From JAPLJC01 sp963697965 (lineage in GTDB: Bacteria; Desulfobacterota; Desulfobaccia; Desulfobaccales; 0-14-0-80-60-11), in assembly GCA_963697965.1 (NCBI GenBank), contig OY969108.1, forward strand, positions 2,852,001 to 2,916,000: 64,000 nucleotides of DNA, written 5' to 3'. Below, one piece after another: positions 41,979-52,466 of this stretch. The notes below the pieces were generated by a model. It saw only the letters and a program-made list of their open reading frames with translations, was not told where the DNA came from and ran no database searches. Each line of letters begins with the position of its first letter. Position 1 is the stretch's first letter. The translations under genes were made by a program, and so were the position numbers.

Positions 41979-42071
41979 ATGGAATTTAGGATGTTGAACC
42001 GGGTGACCGCCCTGGTAATTGTCATCTGCCTGGCGGCGGCGGTGGCTTTGGCTTATCTCAGGTCGGTGTGA
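41979..42071 (+). CDS. 30-residue single-pass membrane peptide
   Basis: The ATG at 41979 follows GAGGGG by eight bases and lies 16 bases after the flavocytochrome stop. The 30-codon product starts MEFRMLNRV, has a hydrophobic run (TALVIVICLAAAVALAYL) and ends RSV. One predicted membrane helix. No family recognised; it may be a small subunit of the flavocytochrome, as is common for membrane oxidoreductases. Short length means it could be chance. Confidence 0.5.
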   Translation: MEFRMLNRVTALVIVICLAAAVALAYLRSV

Positions 42072-42076
42072 CCTCT

Positions 42077-42142
42077 GTAGCCGCAAGCTTTAGCTTGCGG
42101 AATAATAAGGAAAAAGAAGCGCAGGCTAAAGCCTGCGGCTAC
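42077..42142. repeat. REP-like hairpin pair GTAGCCGCAAGC/GCCTGCGGCTAC
   Basis: GTAGCCGCAAGCTTTAGCTTGCGG is followed by GCGCAGGCTAAAGCCTGCGGCTAC in inverted orientation, so each half folds alone and the two halves also pair. This GTAGCCGCA pattern is common in bacterial intergenic DNA. Confidence 0.65.
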
Positions 42143-42279
42143 CAGAACAAGTAGATATTTTTAAAAGTAATTCTGAGACATAACACTGGCGGTCAGCTTA
42201 TGGCTGACAGCTTCCGAGAGTCGGTGGGAACTCTTATTAACAGGGCGGAAAATTGATTCACAATGTAGCTATCATTTAA

Positions 42280-42319
42280 CCCCCTCTCCCCCGATGGGGG
42301 AGAGGGTTAGGGTGAGGGG
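42280..42319. repeat. CCCTCTCCCCCGATGGGGGAGAGGG repeat
   Basis: A hairpin of CCCCTCTCCCCC and GGGGGAGAGGG, followed by GGGTGAGGGG, same family as 11787-11883. It lies in the gene-free 42072-42427. Confidence 0.7.
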
Positions 42320-42427
42320 AAATTCAACCTCTTTTCCGCTATATTTTAGACTTGAGTTGACACTGATTGAAAAGGGTCGGGGTATGGTGGTCGTGTAGAG
42401 AGAAAATAGAGGAACTCAGGAGATGCC

Positions 42428-42883
42428 GTGACAACACAAGGATGGATTATTAAGATAGGAACAACAGTAGGCATCATTATAACTTTAACTATGCTTTCTC
42501 ACCCTGCATCGGCAACTAATTGGGAGGCCGAGAGGCTTAGGATCAAAATACTCAATGATCGAGAAGTAAAAGCAATAAACCAATCCGAGAGTTTCATGAA
42601 AGCCTTAGTAGCATGCCAGGTAAAGGTAAGTATGATTAAAAGCCCAGATGAGGTCCGCCGCCAATCAAGGATTGTTCTTAAATCGATCCAGGATACTATC
42701 GACCTTTATCTCCATGAAATTGACCTAATGGCTGACCTACTTAATAGTGCGGATAAAGATTACTACCTATTGGGTATCAAGCACCGCCAAGCATTTATCG
42801 AAATGCTCGAAGAAGAGAAAACGAAATGGCAAGGATTTATCCAGAAAGGAAAGGCAGATTATCCAGAGTGGCTACGGCACTGA
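42428..42883 (+). CDS. Hypothetical secreted protein, 151 residues
   Basis: Starts with GTG behind a GGAG site. A signal peptide runs to about residue 30 (MLSHPASATNWEAER). The rest is helix-rich and highly charged (KHRQAFIEMLEEEKTKWQ), perhaps a small helical bundle. No family recognised. Codon use is more AT-rich than in nearby genes and is shared with the next gene, so the pair was probably acquired together. Confidence 0.6.
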   Translation: MTTQGWIIKIGTTVGIIITLTMLSHPASATNWEAERLRIKILNDREVKAINQSESFMKALVACQVKVSMIKSPDEVRRQSRIVLKSIQDTIDLYLHEIDLMADLLNSADKDYYLLGIKHRQAFIEMLEEEKTKWQGFIQKGKADYPEWLRH

Positions 42884-42944
42884 ACATCTCGTTTGGATAC
42901 TAATTTCGTTATCCGCATTTTTAGATTAATGAGGAGGAACTAAA

Positions 42945-43451
42945 ATGACCCAAATAATACATATTACGTGGGATGGTCCTTTTACATTTAAAGAGTTAGA
43001 CAAAATAAATAATGAAAAAATTGACAAGGGTGTTTATCAAATCTATGGTTCTCACCCAGTATACGGTTCTAATGTACTTTTATATATAGGGAAAGCTAGT
43101 GGAGAAACTTTTAAAGAGAGACTAATTATTGAAATGAATAACTGGGAAGAAGAAGAGAATATCGAGCAAATTAAGATTTATGTGGGTAGATTCTATGGGA
43201 AGGAAACCCCAGATGATAAAGAATGGTCTAAACAAATTGATATGGTAGAAAAACTATTAATTTGTTCTCATTTCCCCACATATAATCTAAGCAGGAAAGG
43301 TTCATATAAAGATCCAGCATTATTTGATCTCCATATTTATAATTGGGATGAATATAGAAATTTGCTACCCGAAGTTTCTGGCGGGAGATGGACTGATAAA
43401 TTCGATGCGATTGAAAAAAAAGAAAAATGGCATCGTTATGGGGAAAATTAA
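42945..43451 (+). CDS. AT-rich GIY-YIG-like protein
   Basis: 168 residues. DKGVYQIYG at about 28-36 and VLLYIGKASGETFKERL at about 44-60 match the GIY-YIG core; an acidic helix (QIDMVEKLLI) could supply the catalytic glutamate. Strong GAGGAGG site before the ATG. The DNA is markedly AT-rich relative to flanking genes, a sign of transfer. Function could be a nuclease; no restriction or intron context is visible. Confidence 0.65.
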   Translation: MTQIIHITWDGPFTFKELDKINNEKIDKGVYQIYGSHPVYGSNVLLYIGKASGETFKERLIIEMNNWEEEENIEQIKIYVGRFYGKETPDDKEWSKQIDMVEKLLICSHFPTYNLSRKGSYKDPALFDLHIYNWDEYRNLLPEVSGGRWTDKFDAIEKKEKWHRYGEN

Positions 43452-43482
43452 TAACCATTGAAGGAGACATAAATCGACTCTG

Positions 43483-43503
43483 GACAAAATATATAATTTT
43501 GTC
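43483..43503. repeat. Dyad GACAAAAT-ATATA-ATTTTGTC
   Basis: A perfect eight-base inverted repeat with a five-base spacer, 30 bases after the GIY-YIG gene. The words TGGACAAAAT recur at 43535-43544. It may be an operator, a weak terminator or the scar of an inserted element. Confidence 0.5.
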
Positions 43504-43686
43504 TGATGGCAGACACTGGACCGGGGTAAAAAACTGGACAAAATCCTAGTTTTTGGCCATCCCCCCCTCTTCTTATTAAAGCGTAATCATGGCTTTTGAA
43601 AGACTCCTGGAATAATCCCAATATCTACTCCTTTAGCTTCTTATCAATTTGTCACTCATAATTTGCCATAATACCTTCCTAACTGC

Positions 43687-45795
<2,109 letters not shown>

Positions 45796-46255
45796 GAGGG
45801 GGTTCCTTTACCCAAAAATGCTCCGGACAAGCCGGACGGGTCGGCGCCGGCTCCCGGGCTCGACCGGAATTTATTAGTAAGTTAATTACCGCGGCGCCGG
45901 TGAGCAAGTCTGTTTAAGGGGGCGGGGGGCTCGTGAACCTTTATCTCGAATATTTTCTGGTTTTTAAGCTAGCTACCTCCGAAAAAAGATTTACCGCGAG
46001 CTTGAGTCGTTGCCGACGGACCTGGATGCCTTCTTGAGGCCTTGCCATAACGTGAGCATGCGCCAGGGGAAAGGGAGCTGTATCTGGACCTGGAGTTTAG
46101 GAACCATTATCCCGTCTGAAGATCCTGGTTCTGGTAGCGTCCAGATGCCCAGTTTATTGGATAGACTACTTCATGATTTATTTTTAATGAAATATGAAAA
46201 ATATGCTTGACAATTCACCGGCTGATTTCTATGTTCAGGGACACGGGAGGCATTA
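45796..46255. other. Intergenic region upstream of the GntR-family gene
   Basis: A 460-base divergent region. I see no convincing gene; a weak frame at 46010-46210 is not supported by a ribosome binding site. Promoters for both the DUF255 gene and the GntR operon must lie here. No clear inverted repeat with a typical GntR/FadR half-site was recognised. Confidence 0.4.
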
Positions 46256-46924
46256 GTGGCAAAATTACAGCGGGAAAAGCTCAGCGATCAGGTTTACGCC
46301 ATTTTGAAGAAGATGATAGCTAATTACCGCTTCCAGCCGGGAGCACGCCTTAACATCGAAAGCATCGCCAGGGAACTCGAGGTGAGTCGCACTCCTGTCT
46401 GGGAAGCCGTGAGGCGTTTAGAGCAGGAAGACCTCGTTGAGAATATTCCCAACCGAGGCGTGTTCATGTCATCCCTCACCGCTGAGAAGGCCCTGGATCT
46501 GTATGCGGTAAGGGAGGTACTGGAGGGCATGGCCGCCCGGCTGGCGGCTACCCGCATTGACGAAAGCTCCCTCGAAAAAATGGCCAAATTCATCCTGAGG
46601 CAACGGGAGGTGATCGGGAAGCAGGATATCCTGGCTTACTCCAAGCTGGACTTTGAATTCCATGCGACCGTATATGATGCCTGTGGCAACGAGTGGCTCA
46701 AGGAACTTCTCGAGACCATCAAAAATAAGATGCGCCCCTTGACCCTGCATATGCAGCCCGACTTCTCGAAGCTCATTGACCACCATGCTGAACTTGTCCG
46801 GGCGCTGCGGGGACGCGACCCGGAAAAGGCCGAGGAGGCCTTCCGCAGGCATAACCAATATATGATGGCCCAAATTCGGGAAGATGTGGACGCAGGGCGC
46901 TGGAAACAACTCGGGGGACGGTGA
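46256..46924 (+). CDS. GntR-family regulator (FadR/FCD subfamily)
   Basis: A 222-residue DNA-binding regulator. The winged helix covers residues 1-72 (LRIRL-type IESIARELEVSRTPVWEAVRRLEQEDLVENIPNRGVFM). The FCD ligand domain follows from about residue 78 with metal or ligand-binding acids and histidines (KLDFEFHATVYDACGNEWL, RRHNQYM). It is the first gene of a group with a cysteine hydrolase and an ABC transporter, and probably controls them in response to the imported compound. GTG start behind GGGAGG. Confidence 0.9.
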   Translation: MAKLQREKLSDQVYAILKKMIANYRFQPGARLNIESIARELEVSRTPVWEAVRRLEQEDLVENIPNRGVFMSSLTAEKALDLYAVREVLEGMAARLAATRIDESSLEKMAKFILRQREVIGKQDILAYSKLDFEFHATVYDACGNEWLKELLETIKNKMRPLTLHMQPDFSKLIDHHAELVRALRGRDPEKAEEAFRRHNQYMMAQIREDVDAGRWKQLGGR

Positions 46925-46987
46925 CACAGGGTCCCGCCTTAAAACCCCGCCTTGTCATACACCTTAACCTTGCAGAAGGAGAGAGAT

Positions 46988-47620
46988 ATGAAGTTGCCGG
47001 CCGACAACACTGCCATTGTTCTCATTGAGCCTCAAAACGATTTTCTCAGCCCTGGGGGTACGATGTATCAGTACATTGCCGAGCAGTTAGCCAAAAGGGA
47101 CGTTATCAATAATTTGAAGTCCCTTTTGGATGGGGCGCGGGGCAAGGTGAAGATCATCTATGTCCCCTTTCAGGCTTTTAAGCACGGCTTTCCGGAATTA
47201 AAGCCGGGAGGACCGGGAACCGCGGGCCTGCGCGGCATAGAAATGGAGATGAAAGCCGACTGGGGTACCGGCGCCTGGTTGGAAGGGACCCCGGGCCCTG
47301 AGATTATCGAACCCTTGAAGCCGAAAGCAGGAGACATCCTGGTGCGCGGCAAGCTGACCCTGGATGCCTTTCACTCCACCGCCCTCAACTACCTCCTGCG
47401 CGCCAACGAGATCGAGTATGTGGCGTTCACCGGATTCCATACCAACTGGTGCGTGGAATCTTCGGCCCGTTCCGCCTACGACCTGGGCTATCGGGTGATT
47501 GTGATTAATGATTGCACCGCGACGGATACCGACCGCGAGCAACTCTATGCCGAAGAGGTGATCTTCCCCCGCATCGGCACAGTAATGTCGAGTAAGGAAT
47601 TTCTCGGGGCCATCTCTTAG
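46988..47620 (+). CDS. Isochorismatase-family cysteine hydrolase
   Basis: A 210-residue amidohydrolase-like enzyme. Cys155 in FHTNWCVESSARSAYDLGYRV is the nucleophile and Lys122 in VRGKLTLDAFHST the second triad member. The position usually held by catalytic Asp reads VLIEPQNDFL, so Glu14 stands there, a variant seen in some subgroups. The ATG at 46988 has AAGGAGAG upstream; a longer TTG frame from 46952 is not needed. Located between a GntR regulator and an amino acid/amide ABC transporter, it probably hydrolyses an amide or carbamoyl compound taken up by that system. Confidence 0.85.
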   Translation: MKLPADNTAIVLIEPQNDFLSPGGTMYQYIAEQLAKRDVINNLKSLLDGARGKVKIIYVPFQAFKHGFPELKPGGPGTAGLRGIEMEMKADWGTGAWLEGTPGPEIIEPLKPKAGDILVRGKLTLDAFHSTALNYLLRANEIEYVAFTGFHTNWCVESSARSAYDLGYRVIVINDCTATDTDREQLYAEEVIFPRIGTVMSSKEFLGAIS

Positions 47621-47676
47621 GCAGCTCCTCTAATCAGCAGATAAGTTCAGTCAGCAAAAATAAGGAGGGTACATTC

Positions 47677-48942
47677 ATGCAGGTACGAACATCTGGCAAG
47701 ACGGCTTTGATAGTTGCGGCTGCGGTGAGTTGCCTGGTATTTAGCCTCGCGGTTGCGGCCCTGGCTGCGGCGCCGCCCAAAGAAGTCAAAGTGGGTTTGA
47801 TCTATGGTCTTACTGGAGCCGCCTCCCCGGTGGGCCCGGTTCAGTTGGATGGCTCCAAGTTGGCCATCGATGAGATTAATGCGGCCGGCGGCCTCGATTG
47901 GGGCGGCAAGAAGGTCCCTGTCAAGTACGTCGTTAAAGACGATGAGACCAAGTCGGACGTGGCCATTCGCCGTTTCCGCGAGTTGGTCGATGAAGACAAG
48001 GTCGATGTCGTCGTCGGGCAGACCTTTGCTCCCATCAGTGCCGCGCTCAATAAGGAAGTAAAACAGCATCCTATCGGCTATTTCCCCGTCAATGTGGTGG
48101 CCATGAAGATGTTTGAGAAGGGGGAGCTGGCGCCTACCACTTTCGCCGTGAATGGCTGCGCCTATTCCATCGGTTACGCCGGGGCTTCTTATATCGTGAA
48201 CAAATTGGGGTTGAAGAAAATCGTCTTCTTCGGCCCGGCGTATGCCTTTGGCCAGGACCAATGGCGGGGCGCCAAGGATGCCTTCGACAAACTGGGTATC
48301 AAAGTCGAGTATCTGGAGTCACCGGTGGGGACGAACGATTTCACGCCGTATATGACCAAAATCATGGAGATGAATCCTCAGATCGTCATGCTGGCCCACT
48401 GGGGCACCGATGCCATCAACGTGCTCAAGCAGGCTAACGAAACCGGCTTGAAGAAGAAATCCAAAATCTGGTTCGATTGGATGACGGATGTCTTTGGCAG
48501 CGGTGTGCCCCCCGAGGCCTTGGAAGGCGTCTATTCCCTGATGGGTTGGTATTACGACTTGAGCGGCTTTCCGGATGAAGCCATCGTCCAGCAGGCCAGC
48601 GCCTTTTCCGACAAGTTTACCAAGGCGTATGGGTATCCTCCTGATCCCTATTCGGCTATGGCCTACATCGGCACCAAGGAAGCCCTGCGGGGCATGTCCA
48701 TTGCCCAGAGCCACGATGGGATGGCTGTCGCCAAAGCCATCATGGCAAATCCCACCTTCGAATCGATGAAGGGCAAGGGGACCTGGCGGGAGGATCACCA
48801 ACCGATCTTCAAATACAATGCCTTTGTGGTGGTGGGCAAAGGAGCGGCAGAACGAAAAGATCCCAAATGGGACCTGGTGAAGGTCATCGGCGCCTATACC
48901 GGTGAAGATTATCTGCCGTCTTTAAAGGCGGAGGGATACTAA
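47677..48942 (+). CDS. Periplasmic solute-binding protein of a Liv/Urt-type ABC transporter
   Basis: 421 residues with a signal peptide to about residue 31. The start of the mature domain (VKVGLIYGLTGAASPVGPVQLDGSKLAIDEINAAGG) and FVGQT/ GVPPEALEG-type loops place it in the branched-chain amino acid/urea/amide-binding family (Peripla_BP_6). Likely ligand: an amino acid, amide or related nitrogen compound; the adjacent hydrolase favours an amide. First gene of the transport set; the ATPase and permease genes follow from 49079. Confidence 0.88.
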   Translation: MQVRTSGKTALIVAAAVSCLVFSLAVAALAAAPPKEVKVGLIYGLTGAASPVGPVQLDGSKLAIDEINAAGGLDWGGKKVPVKYVVKDDETKSDVAIRRFRELVDEDKVDVVVGQTFAPISAALNKEVKQHPIGYFPVNVVAMKMFEKGELAPTTFAVNGCAYSIGYAGASYIVNKLGLKKIVFFGPAYAFGQDQWRGAKDAFDKLGIKVEYLESPVGTNDFTPYMTKIMEMNPQIVMLAHWGTDAINVLKQANETGLKKKSKIWFDWMTDVFGSGVPPEALEGVYSLMGWYYDLSGFPDEAIVQQASAFSDKFTKAYGYPPDPYSAMAYIGTKEALRGMSIAQSHDGMAVAKAIMANPTFESMKGKGTWREDHQPIFKYNAFVVVGKGAAERKDPKWDLVKVIGAYTGEDYLPSLKAEGY

Positions 48943-49078
48943 TATTTCCCAGGCCACCATCCTTTCGGACCGTTGATATTTACCCTCTTCCGAGGTCAGG
49001 ATAGGGCCCTGCGGCGCTAACCTGACCTCCCCGCTACATGACGCGCAGTCGCCGGCGCACCAGAAAGGAATTCCCCGC

Positions 49079-49870
49079 ATGTCAGAAGAGGTCATTCTCC
49101 AAAGCCGTGGCCTTAGTAAGCGTTTCGGCGACTTCACCGCGGTTGACGGCGTGGACTACGGACTCCGAAAAGGAGAAGTTACGGGCATTATTGGACCCAA
49201 CGGCGCGGGCAAGTCAACTTTTTTCAATCTCCTCACCGGCCTTTTTCCGCCTTCTGAAGGAACCATCAGCTACCTTGGCGCCGACATCACCAACCAGGGG
49301 GCCTATAAGCGGGTAGCCCTCGGATTGATCCGAACCTTTCAATTGGTCTCCGTTTTTGACTCGTTGTCGGTCCTCGACAATCTCGTCATCGCGGTCGTTC
49401 ACTCCCGGCCCGAATCCAAAGGACTGCTGTGGCGCCTCCTGGGTAATCCGCATTCTTCCCAGGTGGTGGATAACTGCAGATCTGCCCTGGAGAGAGTGGG
49501 CCTCGCCAAGAAGATGAATCTGCCCACCTCCGAACTTTCTTATGGGGATAAACGTAAACTCGAAATCGCCATGGCCCTGGCCCTCAGACCTCAGGTGCTT
49601 CTGCTGGATGAACCTTTTGCTGGCCTGAGTGAGGTAGAGATTACCGATGTCCTCGATCTGATCAATAAGTTAAAGGACGAGTTTACGCTCGTGATCATTG
49701 AGCACAAGATTACCCGCATCCTGGGCCTCGTTTCGCGTCTCAGTGTCATGCACGAGGGCCGGTTGATTGCCGATGGCCTGCCCGAGGCTGTTTTGTGCGA
49801 CGCGACGGTACGGCGAGTTTACTGGGGCGACGTGACTTGCCGCCCCCCAGACCAGCCTCAGGGAACATAG
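49079..49870 (+). CDS. livG: Branched-chain amino acid/amide ABC transporter ATPase 1 (LivG-like)
   Basis: 263 residues. Walker A GPNGAGKSTFFNLLTG, then SYGDKRKLEIAMALALRP signature region, Walker B VLLLDEPFAGLS and the H-loop IIEHK. The LivG-type extra residues around LIRTFQLVSVFDSLSVLDN are present. Works with LivF, LivM and LivH. The next ATPase starts one base after its stop (49872), so the two are tightly linked. Confidence 0.92.
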   Translation: MSEEVILQSRGLSKRFGDFTAVDGVDYGLRKGEVTGIIGPNGAGKSTFFNLLTGLFPPSEGTISYLGADITNQGAYKRVALGLIRTFQLVSVFDSLSVLDNLVIAVVHSRPESKGLLWRLLGNPHSSQVVDNCRSALERVGLAKKMNLPTSELSYGDKRKLEIAMALALRPQVLLLDEPFAGLSEVEITDVLDLINKLKDEFTLVIIEHKITRILGLVSRLSVMHEGRLIADGLPEAVLCDATVRRVYWGDVTCRPPDQPQGT

Positions 49871-49871
49871 C

Positions 49872-50564
49872 ATGCTGTTGTCGGTAGACCAGATCGATGT
49901 GTTTTACGGGAATGCCCAGGTTCTCTCAGAGGTCTCCTTACACGCCAAGCTGGGTGAAGTCGTATTTATCGTGGGCCGCAACGGGGCCGGCAAGACCACC
50001 ATGTTGAAGACCATTGCCGGTTTTCTGCGTCCTTTACGCGGCACGATTAAATTTGCTGGGAAGGAAATATCCGGAAGCCCTTCTGATAAGGTGGCTCGCC
50101 TGGGGATCAGGTACGTGTTCCAGGATAAACGGGTGTTCACCAAACTCACGGTCAGGGAGAACATCGAGCTGGCCGCTTACGGCGCCAACGTCAAGCTCAA
50201 GGATGCCCTGGATCGGGTGGTGCAAATCTACCCGCAGATCTCCCGGGTCCTGGAAAGCAAGGCAGGAGGGCTTTCAGGAGGCCAACGGCAACTGCTCCTC
50301 ATCGGCCGGGCGATGGTGGGCCCCCCTCGCCTACTCCTCATTGACGAGCCTACCGAAGGTCTGGCCGCGGGTACCATCGAAGAGGTCTTGAAAGCCCTTG
50401 AGCTTATGAAGGGCGAAGTGACTATGGTCATCGTCGAACAGAATCTTTCCGTGGTATCCCGATTGGCTGATCGAATCTATTGCATGAAGGAAGGACGCCT
50501 ACCCGCGGAACTTTCCGAGCCGGCCGATATTCAGAATCAATCTTATCTGGAGACTTATTTATAG
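49872..50564 (+). CDS. livF: Branched-chain amino acid/amide ABC transporter ATPase 2 (LivF-like)
   Basis: 230 residues. Walker A GRNGAGKTTMLKTIAG, the LivF-type GLSGGQRQLLLIGRAMVG signature and Walker B LLLIDEPTEGLA. The IVEQNL H-loop replacement is typical of LivF. Forms the ATPase pair with LivG. Confidence 0.92.
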   Translation: MLLSVDQIDVFYGNAQVLSEVSLHAKLGEVVFIVGRNGAGKTTMLKTIAGFLRPLRGTIKFAGKEISGSPSDKVARLGIRYVFQDKRVFTKLTVRENIELAAYGANVKLKDALDRVVQIYPQISRVLESKAGGLSGGQRQLLLIGRAMVGPPRLLLIDEPTEGLAAGTIEEVLKALELMKGEVTMVIVEQNLSVVSRLADRIYCMKEGRLPAELSEPADIQNQSYLETYL

Positions 50565-50576
50565 CGGATCACGACC

Positions 50577-51590
50577 ATGAGCTTACCCTGGACCGGCGGC
50601 AAATCCCTGATCAGATCCACCCTCGAATTTCTCCGGAAATTTGATTTGCTCATAATCGCAGCCCTCTTTTTGCTGCTGATGCCGCTTCTCTCCGCGGACC
50701 GCACCATTGATTTTATGATCTTCTGTATCTTCGTGCTGGCCTACGATCTGCTGTACGGCCACATGGGAAGGCTTTCGTTCGGCCATATGCTTTATCTGGG
50801 AGTGGGGGCGTACGCCTTTGCCTTGTCATTGGAGTACATATCGGGAAATCCCTTTCTGGCCCTTCTTTTTGCCGTGGCATCGGGCGCGGCCCTGGGGCTA
50901 ATCTTAGGGCCCATCATTGTGCGCACCACCGGCGCCTGTTTTGCACTCATTAATCTGGCTTTCAATCAGCTGGGATTTTTCCTGGCCCTGGTGGCGTTCT
51001 CACGCTGGACCGGGGGCGAAGACGGCATGTCCGCCTCTTTCAAGAAAGTGTGGATATTCGACTTTTCCAACCGAATGACAGTCTTCTACTTCACCCTCGT
51101 GTGTCTACTCCTGGTCATTTTTTTAGTTCGGAGGCTCACGAACTCCCTCTTTGGCATTCTCCTGAGGGGTATCAAGGAAAACGAAACCCGGGTGCAGTTC
51201 CTGGGCTATAATACTTTTGCCGTCAAAATGGTGGCCTTTATCATCTCGGTCAGTCTGTCCGCCTTTGCCGGCGCCCTTTTTATTCTCAACTACAGCTATG
51301 TTACCACCAGCTTTATCGACCCCCTCAGGAGTGTAGAAGTCATTTTTGCAAGCCTCATCGGCGGGGCGGGAAGTGTTTACGGAGCGCTGATCGGAGGCGT
51401 CTGCTACAAGCTGATAAGCAATTACCTGCCAAACTATATCCAGCGCTGGGAAATGTTTTTGGGGGTTGTCCTTCTTCTGCTGGTGTTCAAGTTCAGAACC
51501 GGGGTTTGGGGATATATCGTGGCATTGTGCAAACGTTTTGAAAAGCCTGCTAATGAGGAGTCTGCGCCTCAGTCTGAGATCAGCCGATGA
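50577..51590 (+). CDS. livM: Branched-chain amino acid/amide ABC transporter permease (LivM-like)
   Basis: 337 residues with about nine membrane helices. DLLYGHMGRLSFGHMLYLGVGAYAF is the conserved permease motif, and GGAGSVYGALIGG the second. It overlaps livH by four bases (ATGA), so they are translated together. Confidence 0.9.
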   Translation: MSLPWTGGKSLIRSTLEFLRKFDLLIIAALFLLLMPLLSADRTIDFMIFCIFVLAYDLLYGHMGRLSFGHMLYLGVGAYAFALSLEYISGNPFLALLFAVASGAALGLILGPIIVRTTGACFALINLAFNQLGFFLALVAFSRWTGGEDGMSASFKKVWIFDFSNRMTVFYFTLVCLLLVIFLVRRLTNSLFGILLRGIKENETRVQFLGYNTFAVKMVAFIISVSLSAFAGALFILNYSYVTTSFIDPLRSVEVIFASLIGGAGSVYGALIGGVCYKLISNYLPNYIQRWEMFLGVVLLLLVFKFRTGVWGYIVALCKRFEKPANEESAPQSEISR

Positions 51591-52420
51591 TCAGCACGCT
51601 TGCCTATGGATTAACCGTAGGGGGAATCCTCTACATTATTTCCATCGGACTGTCCCTGACGTTCGGGACCATGCGGATCGTCAACTTCGCGCATGCCCTG
51701 GTATATACGCTGGGCGCCTATATCCTGGTCACCACTCTGCAAAAATTGGGCTTGGGATTTTTCCTATCAGCCGTTATCGCAGTAATAAGCGTCATCCCTA
51801 TATCATACGTGATCGAGCGCTACGTCCTGCGAAGACTCTATGGCGAGTCCGTCGATTATGCCATCATTGCCACCTATGCTGTCCTCCTCATCGGGGTTGA
51901 TGCCATCAAGTGGATCTGGGGGGCCATCCCCATTCCTTTATCCGATCCCGTCGGCACCTACTTTTCCCTGTTGGGCGTGGAGCTTCCGGTCTACCGGCTC
52001 ATCATCATTCTGATTTCGCTGCTGATCTTTGTTGGGTTGGAAGTTTTTTTTAGCCGCACGGTGGTGGGGAAAATCATCGTCGCCGGCCTGGAGGACAAGG
52101 AGGCGGTAGCCAGCCTGGGAATCAGCGTTGATAAATATTTTTCCTTGGCCTTCATCCTGGGAAGCTGCCTGGCGGCACTTGGCGGCGTCCTCTACGCGCC
52201 CATCACCGCGGTAAATCCCTATATGGGATTCCAGGTCCTGTTGATCTGCTTTGCGGTAGTCGTGGTGGGAGGGCTAGGTAGCATCAGAGGCACTTTTGTG
52301 GCTGCTTTCGCCCTGGGGATGGTCATGTCCGTCACTGGCAGGTTCTGGGGCCCGGCAGCCGATACCATGGTATTCATAGTGATGGGCTTGGTATTGATCA
52401 TCAAACCGATTGAAGTGTAG
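51587..52420 (+). CDS. livH: Branched-chain amino acid/amide ABC transporter permease (LivH-like)
   Basis: 277 residues, about eight helices, starting GLTVGGILYIISIGLSLTFGTMRIVNFAHA, the LivH hallmark, and with VVVVGGLGSIRGTFVAAF. It completes the transporter; the order binding protein, ATPase, ATPase, LivM, LivH is less usual than permease-first but complete. The stop faces the 3' end of the sensor kinase 46 bases away. Confidence 0.9.
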   Translation: MISTLAYGLTVGGILYIISIGLSLTFGTMRIVNFAHALVYTLGAYILVTTLQKLGLGFFLSAVIAVISVIPISYVIERYVLRRLYGESVDYAIIATYAVLLIGVDAIKWIWGAIPIPLSDPVGTYFSLLGVELPVYRLIIILISLLIFVGLEVFFSRTVVGKIIVAGLEDKEAVASLGISVDKYFSLAFILGSCLAALGGVLYAPITAVNPYMGFQVLLICFAVVVVGGLGSIRGTFVAAFALGMVMSVTGRFWGPAADTMVFIVMGLVLIIKPIEV

Positions 52421-52466
52421 CAGAAAAGCTCTTCAGAGTTGTCCCCGGATTTTTGCCTGGCAGGTC

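Noticed and set aside
46010..46210. 66-codon frame before the GntR gene
   Set aside because: No ribosome binding site, no motif, and it occupies the expected promoter region.
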